From contig CM068313.1 in assembly GCA_034766995.1 (NCBI GenBank), positions 15,760,512 to 15,824,511 on the forward strand: 64,000 nt of DNA. The letters are read 5' to 3'. Position 1 is the stretch's first letter, and each line of letters starts with the position of its first letter. Shown here piece by piece: positions 1 through 11,939 of the stretch. The translations under genes were made by a program, and so were the position numbers. The DNA comes from Acanthacorydalis orientalis. Taxonomy: Eukaryota; Arthropoda; Insecta; Megaloptera; Corydalidae. The notes under the pieces were generated by a model, which saw only the letters and a list, made by a program, of their open reading frames with translations, searched no databases and had not been told where the DNA came from.

Positions 1-925
1 TTTCTGTAATATTTTCGGTATCAACTTTTTTTAATTTACAATCTACTTCTTTTCTATTTTTATGTTAATATAATTTCATCATAGTTTTTTGTATTCAAAG
101 GTTTTTATTTGAGCTATTTCTTTATTAGTTAAAAAATTAAGAACAAAAATGAACTTGTATTTTATTAATAATTTTTAAAAATGTTTCTGTTTTTCTATTT
201 ACTAGATATCTTGGTTAATTGGTTTCGCAGAAAAATCAGAATACTATAATTTAGATTGATTATTAGTTGTAGTTTAAACATAACAAAAGATTGGACACCG
301 GAAGTTTAGATAAAATGATCAAATCATTAATATAACCAATACAAATACCTATTTAAATTAAATTAATTAAAACAAGGCTGATTATACATCATTGTGTTAC
401 TGGGAATTTTATGCAATTAATTATATATACAGTAGGCTCACATTGGAAACATGCCATTATTATTGATTAGTGATTAAATTTTGACAGGAAAATTAAATTG
501 ATTTACTGGGGGATTTTCACAACATCTATAAAAACGCATTCATTTTCAGAGAAACATAAATGTATTTTACACTTTTATATCTTTATACATATCAGAAATT
601 TTTTTTTCAATGAACATTGGTTATTAAAAGAAACCAAAAGAGTATTAAAAAGTAATATGAAAATTTAAATCAATTTTATTTAGAACATTACTTCGAATAT
701 TAAAAATATTGAGAACTTGAATAGCAAGTAAAAACATTATATTTTCTAATACACAGAAATTAAGATCAAGAAAAATATTTTGTATTTTAATAGTTTATTT
801 TATTTATATAAAATAAATATGTAAATCTGTGAATTACTATGAAAATCATTAAAAATTTAAGAAAAATCATTTTAATAAATATAAAGAACACATGTTCAAA
901 AGCATCCTTAAATACAAAAAAAAAC

Positions 926-927
<2 letters not shown>

Positions 928-975
<48 letters not shown>
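928..975. repeat. (TA)n microsatellite
   Basis: About 48 bases of uninterrupted TA dinucleotide. It follows an A-rich run (nine A, then CGTG) and ends in ATCTGCATATATCTG, a decayed continuation. Confidence 0.95.
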
Positions 976-977
<2 letters not shown>

Positions 978-1748
978 GCATATATCTGTATATATAGGTA
1001 AAATGTAAAAAAGAATAAAAACTGTTAAAATCGTTAATATAAATAAATAACATTTACATTCAATAGTAAAACCGCCACAACATAATATTATGTTCATTTT
1101 ATACGTTTAATATTGTAATGACGCTATTTCGATTCCCCCAAAGATATAATCGTAACCTGATTGTATTCAATAATGTTTTTAATATTCATTTTATCACCAA
1201 ATGATGGTAGAAATCGAATACAGTGAAAATTTTTAGCGTAAAAATGTATCGGCATGTGTCGGAATCGTGTTTTATCATATGGGAAAAATGATACAACATG
1301 CCCATACTCATAAAATATGTATCACGACGGTAGGAGAGATTATTTGGTCTACTGACTTTTTGTTTCACATCAATGGAGCCAGTGTATTTGGTATACATAT
1401 TTCGAGGCTTACATCAATCCGTTATTATTATGTACTAATTTTGTACGTTTTGTATGAGAATTATTTTCGTGTTGATGTTTCTATGTTTATTATTAACTTG
1501 AGTTTATTTATTAAAGAATTTCGTCATTTTATGTCAAAGAACTTTTAATTCGATTTTGGTCACAATAAGGGTTTCATTATAATGTATAAAATATTTAAAT
1601 GTATATATTTAAACAACTTTATAAATCAATGTGAAATATGTTTCCAGATACTTATCTAAAATATTCGTTTATTTGGGTTGTATATAATTGAAATTTTAAA
1701 ATAAAACTATTGTTTTTTTGAAAAGAGAAACGATAATTAAATTGTTTT

Positions 1749-1752
<4 letters not shown>

Positions 1753-1797
<45 letters not shown>
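1753..1797. repeat. (TA)n microsatellite
   Basis: About 45 bases of pure TA dinucleotide between GTT and TTCTAAAT. Confidence 0.95.
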
Positions 1798-1798
<1 letters not shown>

Positions 1799-3188
1799 TA
1801 AATTTATGAATGCAGAAGAACATTATTTTTTACGAGAAAATATTAACTAAGAAAAGAAATTTTTTTTAGAATAGAAGAAAAATATCATAAGAGAAACTGA
1901 ATTATGCTCCTACTTATACAAAAAGCAAATATTAATTAATCATTAGAAAATTCAGATTTATATTTCAGTTTCTTTGAAAGAAAAAAAATCTATATTTATT
2001 TGTACACATTGATACATTTTTTAAATTTCCTGCGTAAAATCTACATGCAACTGCATAAAAAGTGTACACTATTTATCAATTTCCAGTGCGCATGTCTTAA
2101 CTTTCTACATGAAATTAGTATTTTAGTGGTTGTAAATGTACGGTTTTATAATGTAGTGCGCGCTAACATTCTTTCCATTAATATCCATTTTTATTACATT
2201 ATCTGAAATTGATATGGATAATCGATTTAGAGAAATTCGCATCAAAATCTGAAAGCATCTTATTAATCGATGTATTTTATCGGTCTGTGTTCTCATATTT
2301 GACGTATTGATAGGTTATGGCGACCACGTGGTTAATTATTCAGACTTCTTTTAACGTTTATTTAGTGTTCTAACCGAGTGAGTTAATCTGTGCAACGAAT
2401 TAAGGTACGGGTTTATTTAACACTTGATTTAATAAATATCTAATCAAATAATTAAATTTTATCATTTATATATTTTGAATCTATATGTGCCTATTATTCT
2501 ATAAATGAATTGAAATATATCTACTTGTAATTAGATTGCTAAATATAAAATTATCAACTGTTATAGTAATTAAAATAAATGCTAATATGTATTAATTATA
2601 AGACGTATAGAGTCCAAAATATATATCATATATAAAACTATAAAAAAATATAGTTATAATTTTTAGGCATTTATATAGTATATGATATGAAAATTGTACT
2701 TCAATGTTAAAACTTCTATAAGATTTTATCTACAAATCTATTATTATATTCACTTTCAGACCATAAATTTTACACTTATTCCCATATATTTGAATAGAAA
2801 ATTGTTCATAATACACACAGATAACAAAGATTCAATTAAATTTTTTTGCTTAGCCGATATATTTTCTGAAAATCTTAAAAACAACATTTTTATCCAGTTA
2901 TTGAACGAAAGATCTGTCTATTATTTAGCTAAACATAGGGACTATTATTTATTTACAAGCATTTTTACATGATGTTTCTGTCATAGACTTACATAGTTGA
3001 CTACATAGTTCATGTCATAGACTTATAGGCATATGCCACGACTGATATTTTCTTATTAAAATGTCTAATGGCTATTGTCAATGGTATGGACTTTCTTAAA
3101 GCGAGGTACGAATGAAAGAGTACATGTCTAATTATAAATGCAGGCATACATATGTTTTTCGAGGTGGAATTATTTGAGTTTGAGAATA

Positions 3189-3268
3189 TTAGGTCGATTG
3201 GAAAATAATTGCGGTTAATGACCTTCAAATTCATAACAAAAACCGTAATTATGTTCCTAGCAACCTAA
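3189..3268 (-). mobile_element. Mariner remnant reduced to its two ends (80 bp)
   Basis: The left end begins TTAGGTCGATTGG and runs into ATAATTGCGG and then GACCTTCAAATTCAT, which is the 3' subterminal sequence of the mariners at 19.1, 21.9 and 49.0 kb. The right end is the inverse of a 5' terminus (ACCGTAATTATG ... CAACCTAA). TA flanks both sides at 3187-3188 and 3269-3270, as expected for mariner target duplication. Nothing lies between the two terminal regions, so this is an extreme internal deletion of the same family. Orientation is minus, judged from which subterminal sequence lies on the left. Confidence 0.8.
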
Positions 3269-3451
3269 TATTTTTATTAATGAATATTTTTAAGGAAAGA
3301 GTTGATTATTGTGATCGAACATTTTAAATTACTAGGGAAATCTATTATTTTGATGATTTTTGTTCTTTTGTATGATCTGTCTGTTTTACATTACTTGGAT
3401 AAATTTCACAGCTTCCATAAGTTTTCCACTTCAGGTAGATACAGATTCGTT

Positions 3452-3453
<2 letters not shown>

Positions 3454-3490
<37 letters not shown>
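3454..3490. repeat. (TA)n microsatellite, left of RTE fragment
   Basis: About 37 bases of TA that directly abut the (TCATCA) tail of the inverted RTE fragment. A second TA tract resumes at 3569 on the other side. Confidence 0.9.
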
Positions 3491-3493
<3 letters not shown>

Positions 3494-3568
3494 TCATCAT
3501 CATTATCATCTTCAGTCTCTGTTAATCCACTGCTGGATAAAGGCCTCTTCCATGATTTTCCATTTTGT
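3491..3568 (-). mobile_element. 5'-truncated RTE-type non-LTR retrotransposon end
   Basis: Read on the minus strand, this 78-bp piece matches the 3' end of the retrotransposon fragment at 24.6-25.2 kb almost base for base. It runs from ACAAAATGG through GAGGCCTTTATCCAGCAG and the stop codon to a (GAT)n-type tail. It still encodes the last 18 residues, TKWKIMEEAFIQQWINRD, plus stop; the other copy has V, D and G at three of these positions. Severe 5' truncation and a simple-repeat 3' tail are typical of RTE elements. It lies between two TA tracts, so it appears to have inserted into a TA microsatellite. Confidence 0.85.
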
Positions 3569-3595
3569 ATTATATATATATATATATATATATAT
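3569..3595. repeat. (TA)n microsatellite, right of RTE fragment
   Basis: About 26 bases of TA that continue the array interrupted by the RTE end. Confidence 0.85.
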
Positions 3596-3693
3596 CTATA
3601 TGACAAAATTTTATTGTATATAAGCTTTAATTTTTATATTAAAATAGATTATTAACGTTTTAATTGATAATACAATTAATATTATTATGAATG

Positions 3694-3696
<3 letters not shown>

Positions 3697-3727
<31 letters not shown>
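3697..3727. repeat. (TA)n microsatellite
   Basis: About 30 bases of TA only 100 bases downstream of the RTE-split array. Confidence 0.9.
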
Positions 3728-3729
<2 letters not shown>

Positions 3730-4443
3730 AATGAAAAAAGATTATGACTTTTTTATTTTCATAACCTGAATCAAAATTATATTTGCTAGATTTTATCCGT
3801 CATTTTAAGAATTCAGTGTTAATTATGAAAAGTGGGGTTTTGGTTACTATAAAAAATATCAATTTGCAGCACAGGAATACAAAACCGCACTATACAAAAA
3901 TTATTAGGTATATGATTATAGATTTATGTTTGAAAGTTGGGTCCCACAGTATATTATATTCATCAGACACTCCATCATAATATTAATTTATAGTTCATGA
4001 CTTAGTGAACACATATCACACCACAAGTTAGTGATACTTTGAGAAGTATTCGTTGTATAAACTTTATACTTTTTTTGGCAAAATCGTTAATAATTAATAA
4101 ACAGAAGAATACATTTTTAAGTATACTTTTACTTCACAATATATGAATTTTCATATTTTTTTTAATCAACATAATTTATAGATATCTACAAATAGTTTTA
4201 CATAATTTTGTGAATATAAATTTTTATTGAAAATTAAAAACCAAAAATTTATATTTAAGTTACATTTGTTTTCTTAAATATATAAATATCAATTAATAAA
4301 AATGAATATTTATATATAGAAACTTTTAAATTGTTAGAATGAATTATTCTTTTTTTATGCTATTATTTTTGATATTAAGAATAATTTTTGAGCATGAATT
4401 ATATCTAGTAAATGTAAATCTGAAATATGTGATGAACATCTGA

Positions 4444-4454
4444 TATCTCTCTCT

Positions 4455-4491
<37 letters not shown>
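4444..4491. repeat. Compound (CT)n(TA)n microsatellite
   Basis: A short (CT)n run (TCTCTCTCTCTTT) passes directly into about 33 bases of TA. The same CT-to-TA order recurs at 8446 and 60908. Confidence 0.9.
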
Positions 4492-4496
<5 letters not shown>

Positions 4497-4639
4497 CACT
4501 TAATTCATTGAAAACTTGCAAGTATTTAGAGATGAAGTAAAGATATCAAATCGGTTGATTCAATTAGAATATAAATATTTCCAGCACCTCAGTAAAAACG
4601 ATATATACTTGATTAGTTTAAGGAGAAAATAGGTTGTTT

Positions 4640-5300
4640 TTGTGTTTTCTCAATCGAACATTTGTCGTGAGTTTCAATTGCATGCGAATGTATCATTCTG
4701 TCAATTCGGATTTCTGTTTAAAAACGTTGAAACATCGGGAGTCTTGCTCTAAGCGAATTTGTCGTAACTAATTAATTACTGAGAAGACATTTCGGTTTAA
4801 ATTACGACATTGCTGATTTGGCGAATACACGCATAAAAAGTCTCTTATAAGTAACAATGAGAGATCATTTTTCAAATACCCTCTGTTTAAATTGGCCTCT
4901 CATTATATATTAGAAACATAACGAATGCCATTTCCAGAAGTGATATATTTATTTTGTTGAGCGAAAGCAATAACTGGGCAGCTTCCAGGAAATTAATTAT
5001 TTCTTGCAATTTGTAACACAGCGTGTGATTTATGACACAGCAAAACGTTTAATTTTTTATTTTGACATAAAACATGGCATCGTGGACTTGAAAAGAGTTA
5101 CGTAATAGCAAGATTTGTAATGTTAATATCTGACCAAAATTTAATTTCTATTGTCAAGTATCGTATTAAATATGTATAAGTTGTTTCATATCCGTACGTT
5201 TTTTTATGGGGTCGTGTAATTATATAACGTTCTTAATTAAATTAAATGTTCGCGTTGTTTCGTTATATATCGAACTAAATTAATTGTTTCTTCAACGATG
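4640..5300. promoter_or_regulatory. Possible conserved/enhancer-like island with homeodomain-type sites
   Basis: Sequence complexity rises here compared with the TA-rich flanks and no coding frame is present. It contains TAATTAATTA at 4769-4778, AATTAATTAT near 4991 and further TAATTA-like cores toward 5225-5290. These match the ATTA/TAAT core bound by many homeodomain proteins. Such motifs are common by chance in AT-rich DNA, so this is only a candidate regulatory element. Confidence 0.25.
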
Positions 5301-5499
5301 GGGATAATGAAAATTCAAGATGTTGACGGTTTTCATTTACTTTGAGCAGACAAGAATGCCCATTATCCTATTAAACATTATTAATTTTACGCTTATTAAA
5401 CAATTTAAAATAGATTTGCAGAAATCTCAATTCATAAATAATTAAAGGTAAATTACTTTTCTTATAACTACAGGTTTTTGTTTTCAAAATGAAACATAG

Positions 5500-5501
<2 letters not shown>

Positions 5502-5538
<37 letters not shown>
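5502..5538. repeat. (TA)n microsatellite
   Basis: About 37 bases of TA that decay on the right into TATGTATGTATAG. Confidence 0.9.
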
Positions 5539-5545
<7 letters not shown>

Positions 5546-6240
5546 AGAATATTATTTTCTTAACAAATTTCTTATAAAAAAATATAAATGCATGTCAAGG
5601 CGAATATATTAACGTCCAGATGTATTCATTTGTATACAAATACAAGTTATAATTTACTTTAAAACTGGATCGCTTCTCTAAAACAGTTTATCTGCTAATC
5701 TACTTAAATAAAATCGAGAAACTTTGTTATTTGACAAACAAACTGCTGTCTTTAGTCATACTGACAGACAACCGAATAAAACTCTTGACGGAATACTTTA
5801 AGTTATGCTTCGAGATAATGACTTCATTAGTATTGTCATTGTCACAAATGAAACACGATTTAAGAATGGAATTGAACGTTGCGCATTTCTACGATCTATT
5901 GTTTGTGTTTTTTAAAAAAACAAAAGTTAACTTTAAATAAATTTTTGTAGTTTGTTTTATTTTTCAGTGTAATATTTTCAAGAAGCGTTCGTAAAGAATT
6001 AATTAATTAAATGTTTTATTGATTGTGATACTGAGCAGTTTAACATTTTTTTTAATTTCTAGATTTGTTTTTATTGTTTTCGTTAGTTATTATTTACATG
6101 AATTTGATTATCGTATTTCACTTATAATAATAAACTTATACATTGTGAACATCTTAATTTTTAACAATTATTATAAATTTATGAATTTTTCAATTCTTTT
6201 TTAATTTAATAAATCTAGTGTCTAACAATTTTAGACATTT

Positions 6241-6242
<2 letters not shown>

Positions 6243-6290
<48 letters not shown>
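6243..6290. repeat. (TA)n microsatellite
   Basis: About 48 bases of perfect TA repeat. Confidence 0.95.
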
Positions 6291-6293
<3 letters not shown>

Positions 6294-6785
6294 ATGATAT
6301 TTAATTTTAAAAAATTGAAATAACTTCAAATGAGAATCGATATGAAATTAGGAAAAAGATTTTAGCCGAACAGAAGTAATTTTTAAACTCACATGACTTT
6401 TTAGAATAGATGTTGGTTATAAAAAGGATTTAAGAGATCTATTTAAAAATAAATCATTTATTTTCATCTTTCAAATCGCAATTTTTAATTTAATGCGATC
6501 CTTTTCTAATAAATAATGATTTGCAAATTGTTGCATTGAATTAATTATTTTTGAAGCAATTTTAAAATTTCTTCACTTTTTAATAAATATCGAAATATAT
6601 TGTTGCATACCTTTAAAAGCAGTAATTATAATTTAAGAAACTGATTTCAGGTATAGTTCTACTTTTTCACTTTCTTTGTTTAAGCTATTTTTCTGTAATC
6701 TGTTTTCAGAAATTATAAAAAATATCTAAACATAAAAAGAATGGGAAGTAAATTATTTTATTGATTTACAAAAAAAAATGAGAGG

Positions 6786-6809
6786 TATATATGAATATAT
6801 ATATGTATA

Positions 6810-6850
<41 letters not shown>
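6786..6850. repeat. Imperfect (TA)n with TG interruptions
   Basis: TA repeat with several ATG interruptions, so it looks older or more mutated than its neighbours. It lies directly upstream of the dispersed repeat at 6901. Confidence 0.85.
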
Positions 6851-6900
6851 TTACTTATTAATTATGAATTAATTTTTATCCACCAACCAATCATTGATTA

Positions 6901-7003
6901 TCTGGAGTTAAAGTGCTACTTGTTGAGTATAGCGGAGGGAGCGGCGTTTGTGAGGAGGTGGTCTACACGAAAAAAAGTTGGTTCTATGGAAATTATTATT
7001 TAT
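6901..7003 (+). repeat. Dispersed repeat, copy 1
   Basis: This stretch is less AT-rich and reads AGTATAGCGGAGGGAGCGG ... TGAGGAGGTGGTCTAC ... CGAAAAAAA. The reverse strand at 14488-14600 carries a diverged second copy, with GGAGGTGGTCTAC and CGAAAAAAA preserved. No coding frame is shared between the two copies. It is probably part of an interspersed transposable element of unknown class; the second copy lies near a Helitron-like terminus. Confidence 0.65.
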
Positions 7004-7786
7004 TTATAGAAACATAATATAATTTATAAAATCTAATCAATTACATTAATAGTTCTAATTTAATATTAATAACTTATATATCAATGATCTGTTGAAAAAA
7101 AAACAAGTTATATTAACTCATATATTCCTTCCATTATATATATATATATTACATAAACACATTACATTTGATAAAAACATTAGCACACAGGATCATTATT
7201 GACTTTTTTATTTACGCCCGAAAGTTTTAAAATAATAATAAAGGTACTTTGAAACTGTAAAAGCGCTCAGTAAACATTTATGAAAAGTGTATAGGATACT
7301 ATTAATTCGTATGGGTAAAAAATTTTGTACGGGTCACGGACAGCAAAAAATACGTAGCGGTCGTAGTTAAACGTTTCAGAACAGTGAAAAAAAACTTGGA
7401 AACTTATATTGAAAGTTAAGTGAGCGACAGTGTCAGCAGTTATATTATAAACTCTTTCAAAATAAGCGCGAAATGAAATATAGGAAAACTGTATATTTGC
7501 ATGTTTTTATTTTCGTAATTTTCTCGAGTTTTATATTAGTTTTTATTTGAAAGAGGTTGGTGATTGACTAAATGTATAATTATAGAGAAGTACTTTCATT
7601 AATTTACTAACATATTTCTTTCATTATTTGTGAGTGAATGTAAATTTAATTATACTTTAATAAATTTCTTAGCAAATAATTGACCAATTTTTAAAATATA
7701 AAAATTTTATTTGAATATTATTTTTGATTGAAGAACTTAATATTAAAATATTTAAAATTGCAGAATAAAAAAGTTAATAGAAACTC

Positions 7787-7788
<2 letters not shown>

Positions 7789-7833
<45 letters not shown>
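7789..7833. repeat. (TA)n microsatellite
   Basis: About 45 bases of uninterrupted TA. Confidence 0.95.
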
Positions 7834-7834
<1 letters not shown>

Positions 7835-8445
7835 TTTACAAACAATTGTTTTTAATTCGTATATCCATTCGAATATTCAAAAACGATTATCTATAACTTT
7901 ATAAATCATTGTATTAAACCTTTTAATGTTATTTACAAACAAATTATAAATTAATATAGGTATTAACAAATTTGACCGTTCATTTATTATTGTTAATCGA
8001 TATTCATATATTACAATGCATTTATATGTCAAATTGATTTTAATTTTGTATTTTGTTAATAATTTACAATTTATCACAATTAAAATCAATTATGCATATA
8101 AATGGAATCGGTTTTGACGGAAATGCATAAAACTAGTAATGTTGTTTTCAATTTTAATATTTTCAGTCGCTTCAAGAAGGAAATAGAAATGCAAGTAGTT
8201 TCTTATCGATTTTTTTTATTATATTATTATATACGAATATTTTTCCCACACTATGTATTTTTAATGAAATTTTATCAAGTATTGCAATTACTCATACTAT
8301 GTAAGAAAAATATTTGTATTCTGAAAAGATGTGCTATCGTTATTTTGATATATGATCATACAAATAATTGTTTTTTATTTTAAAATTAATAGTATGATTT
8401 TGAATTATTTATTGGATCTTTGATAAATTAGAAGATATATTTAAT

Positions 8446-8463
8446 TTTCTCTCTCTCACTTTC

Positions 8464-8509
<46 letters not shown>
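8446..8509. repeat. Compound (CT)n(TA)n microsatellite
   Basis: TTTTCTCTCTCTCACTTTCTC leads through TG into about 42 bases of TA, the same order as at 4444. Confidence 0.9.
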
Positions 8510-8511
<2 letters not shown>

Positions 8512-8639
8512 GAGAAGCATATTAATATAAGCATATATAAAAGTGAAGCATATTTTCTGAAGTTTTTAACAATTTCGTAAAATAGTAGACATTAAAAAGT
8601 GTACGAAAAAAATGAGTCACAAAAGTCATCTAACTTCTG

Positions 8640-9010
8640 ATTTTTAATAGTTAAGAGACAATTTCATTAGGGCACCTTAACACCGTTTACGATAAGCTCA
8701 GAATTTATGTATACACTAACACTTAATATTATGGAATAACAAGAATTGAGAAAGGCATTATGACATGACAAACAGCGATGAAAATAGCTACAAACGACTC
8801 CAGAAAGTAATTGTTGTAGGACAACGATCGTGGTCTAAATACAATTACACGGTGACTGAAGTGAATAGTTTAATATAATAAATTTATGATATGGCATTTC
8901 TTGTACGGGATATTAAACTGCTATTTTACGGTTCATGTTTCATAGCCTTAATCTTACAGCGAACACGTTATGACTCCGGTGAATATCATTCACGAATTTA
9001 AAATAAGTGC
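8640..9010. promoter_or_regulatory. Possible conserved non-coding island
   Basis: This stretch is more complex and less AT-rich than its flanks, for example ACAACGATCGTGG near 8821 and ACGGTGACTGAAG near 8849. It has stops in all frames over short distances. I see no specific motif. It is listed because it stands out in composition; conservation is untested. Confidence 0.2.
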
Positions 9011-9062
9011 GTATTTTGTTCACAGCGTAATTGAAAAGAAATGTTTTTCGTTGTAGTTAGCA

Positions 9063-9067
<5 letters not shown>

Positions 9068-9122
<55 letters not shown>
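9068..9122. repeat. (TA)n microsatellite
   Basis: About 55 bases of perfect TA between CACATCA and GCGTTCC. Confidence 0.95.
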
Positions 9123-9125
<3 letters not shown>

Positions 9126-10057
9126 TTCCATTACATATTTTAAGGTACTACGACTATAATTGTGACAAATTTCAGTTGATATTTAAATGTATATTCTTGA
9201 ATAAAAATGGTTTTAAAAATATGATATATTAATCTTCTAATATAATATATATTCAAATTTCATACCTATTCTAAAATACTAGTTTCTAATTATAAATAAT
9301 ATAACGTTGAAATGTAATACGAGTATGAAACATCGAAAGAGTTCCAGGAACCTAAGTTCTTTTTCTTTCGGTAAACCAAGTTGTTCCATGTTGTTATATT
9401 TAGTCAGAGTTAGGTAAACTGTAATTGACTTGTAAACTACTAAAATGTGGCTTGTGATTTAATAACATGTTAGTAGTGCTTCTATTTAAATGTTTATTTT
9501 AAACAAAGACGTTTAATTAAAGACTTCAAACGATATTAATTATATGTTTTCATGCAAGTTTATATTTTAAGTTTGGTGATATTGGAACAAGATTTTGAAA
9601 TGTGATCATTTTGTTGAATCTGTTCAAAAAACGTCGAAGTAGGATGTAAAGTAGATATTTATAACAGAAAATTAATCATTTTTTTAAGTATTAACTAAAA
9701 ATAATACTGAATATATAAAATAATTTTCAAAATAGTTAATAGTAAGTATCAATAAAAGGGAAAATCACGTTTTATTTTTTAAATACTGATATAAGATATT
9801 AATTAAACAATATTTTAGTAGAATATTCACTATACATTTATGTGTGATTGTTATATAGACGATTATATAGAGTTTTGTGTGATACAAAATTTAGAAATTT
9901 GATATTTAAGAAAATTTTGAATATTTACAAATTTTGAATATTAAGAATATTTAAAAATTTGTCATATTTAAGATTTTAAAAATGCCTAAATTTAAATAAG
10001 AGATAAAAATAATGTTTTACTAGTTATATAAATAATTTTGTTAAATTCTAGACTACG

Positions 10058-10086
<29 letters not shown>
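10058..10086. repeat. (TA)n microsatellite
   Basis: About 29 bases of TA followed by a short TG-rich tail (GTCAGTGTATGTATGTGTG). Confidence 0.9.
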
Positions 10087-10089
<3 letters not shown>

Positions 10090-10442
10090 AGTGTATGTAT
10101 GTGTGTTAAATGTGTATCTCATTGAAAAATTATAAGTAGTTAAGTAGTTTCTTGGTACGAGTGTAGTAAATATTACAAGCTCTTTATTTATTTACTTATT
10201 TTTGTGTCGTGAAAAGAAAACAAAACATCTGTTATACTTATTAAGAAATGTTTTAAGTATCCTTTTCAATTAATAATAAAAAATGATTAAAAATATATAC
10301 ATAGATATATTGATGTTTCACAATGAATTAGATTTAAAATGTTTTCATCAACACACTTAAATGAAGATACGTTTTTGATGAATATATATATATATATATA
10401 TTATGAATTTTCTTATATTTACATGAAGTCTTAAATTTTTAC

Positions 10443-10445
<3 letters not shown>

Positions 10446-10502
<57 letters not shown>
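10446..10502. repeat. (TA)n microsatellite
   Basis: About 57 bases of perfect TA. A shorter TA tract lies 45 bases upstream at 10382-10401. Confidence 0.95.
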
Positions 10503-10511
<9 letters not shown>

Positions 10512-10797
10512 ATAGTGAGTTTTTTATTCTGTGTTCATATTTTTATTCTGTGTTATTATTTTTCATATTTTTAATATTTCATATAGAACGTTTTAAGAAA
10601 CATTTTGCCTGCCGGAATTTGATATTGCGATACATAATTGGACCATGTTTAAAGAAATTGCTGTACAAAATTGAATTCTTGAATTATGTCAATGTTGAAG
10701 ACAGTAAAAATTGTGACTATTATTTCGTTATGAAATTTTTATACGGGATTGAACCAGTCGGATTTTTATTTTCAGACTTCATCTTATTTTATTTTGA

Positions 10798-10799
<2 letters not shown>

Positions 10800-10848
<49 letters not shown>

Positions 10849-10849
10849 A
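10800..10849. repeat. (TA)n microsatellite
   Basis: About 50 bases of TA with one G near the right end, 100 bases upstream of the ND4 insertion. Confidence 0.9.
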
Positions 10850-10950
10850 CAATATGTAAATTAATGGAGTTAAAAACAAGAAAAATGAATGTTGACTGTT
10901 CATAACTTGACTAAAATTGTTATTTTTTTTAACAAAGTGGTTTTATACAT

Positions 10951-11119
10951 TTAGGAATAGGGTTTGGTTTAGATTTAATGTCATTTGGTTTAATTATATT
11001 AAGTTTTTGAATTATTGCTTTAATAGTAATAGCTAGAGAGTCTATTTATAAAGGAAAATATAGCATTATTTTATATTTATTAAATTTAATTGGTTTAATA
11101 TTAATATTATTGATGAACC
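10951..11119 (+). pseudogene. Nuclear mitochondrial insertion (NUMT), fragment of ND4
   Basis: ND4 is a subunit of respiratory complex I in the mitochondrial inner membrane. Read from 10954 with the invertebrate mitochondrial code, about 55 codons stay open and give an ND4 segment: GMGFGLDLMSFG, then LSFW, then LMVMASESIYK, then a hydrophobic stretch LYLLNLIGLMLMLLM. The code is diagnostic. TGA at 11008-11010 must be Trp in LSFW, and AGA at 11035-11037 must be Ser in the ASES motif; the nuclear code would give a stop and an Arg. The match starts near the Leu codon at 10951 and ends near 11119, after which similarity is lost (NHF, then stop). It has no start codon, no nuclear function is expected, and no frameshift is visible. 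The N-terminal half of ND4 is the part represented. Confidence 0.85.
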
Positions 11120-11790
11120 ACTTTTAGAATGCACTATTAATATAAAACTAGCAGAGATCCTGTATTCTCAATTGATGTCGTTAGTTGCTTTTTAATTTCA
11201 GATTTTGATGACATTATTATATTTCTTGATGAAATAAAGTGTTTACTTCTTTCGGTTAGACTTAAGGTGAATTTTACTTCAAGTCATTTTAAAAAGTAAA
11301 GTATATCGAGATTTAAAGAAATAATTTACATTAAACACAGTCATTGAATAATTTAAAGATTCGTGCGCTGCTTAAATAAACAACAGTTGAAGTATTTCAA
11401 AGTTTGGACATAATTTTAGTCTTTAGTTAGAATTTCAACAAAATTTAATAACAGAAACAATCGAAAAATTATATTTATTAATTTATTTTGCCAAAACCAG
11501 TCATATTTATTATTAAACTTTATACAGTTTTTATCGACTTGTTTATCTTTTAGACATTTTTTGCAATGAATGCTCTGTTTAATATTTTCTCTTATAGTAA
11601 AATGAATTTTATTCTTTTTCCTATTATAAATCTATATTATTTTTTTTAGTTTTCATTTTATTGTAAACTTCTATTAGAAACACTTTATTGTTTTTTTTGA
11701 TCAGGAGTGGCGAAAGCGCCCAAGAAAAGTGGTTCCAACACCAATAAAGTATTTCACTTGAATAATAGTTTAAGAATAATATTTATTTCT

Positions 11791-11814
11791 TATATATATA
11801 TATATATATATATC

Positions 11815-11868
<54 letters not shown>
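11791..11868. repeat. (TA)n microsatellite, interrupted
   Basis: Two TA runs (about 23 and 49 bases) separated by CTATG, about 78 bases in all. Confidence 0.95.
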
Positions 11869-11872
<4 letters not shown>

Positions 11873-11939
11873 GATAAGGTAAATAAATTCAGTTAGTACA
11901 ACAAAATCATATTTCATAATCAACAAGAATTAGATATTA

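Larger units (their letters stand above)
1..3187. other. Non-coding AT-rich stretch
   Basis: No gene is recognisable here. The short open frames (60-93 codons) run through AT-rich or TA-repeat sequence and show no family motif. The stretch contains two long TA arrays (about 928 and 1753). It also has a modest island around 2280-2410 with a CACGTG E-box-like hexamer near 2325, and a short direct repeat of GTCATAGACTTA near 2980 and 3014. I see nothing else that can be supported. Confidence 0.6.
3728..6900. other. Non-coding stretch between TA arrays
   Basis: I recognise no gene. It holds TA arrays at about 4459, 5503 and 6243 and the more complex island at 4640-5300 listed separately. Small frames at 3783-3980, 5731-5940 and 6019-6204 show no motif and have AT-rich composition like their surroundings. 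Confidence 0.55.
7004..10950. other. Non-coding stretch with many TA arrays
   Basis: I recognise no gene. TA arrays lie at about 7789, 8468, 9068, 10058, 10446 and 10800. A small island at 8640-9010 is listed separately. The frames at 7877-8089 (minus), 8102-8383 and 10550-10864 are AT-biased, and the last is partly TA repeat; none shows a family signature. Confidence 0.55.

Noticed and set aside
787..1097. Overlapping minus frames of 76-88 codons
   Set aside because: The translations are mostly an Ile-Tyr string from the TA array plus AT-driven Phe/Ile/Leu. No gene is supported.
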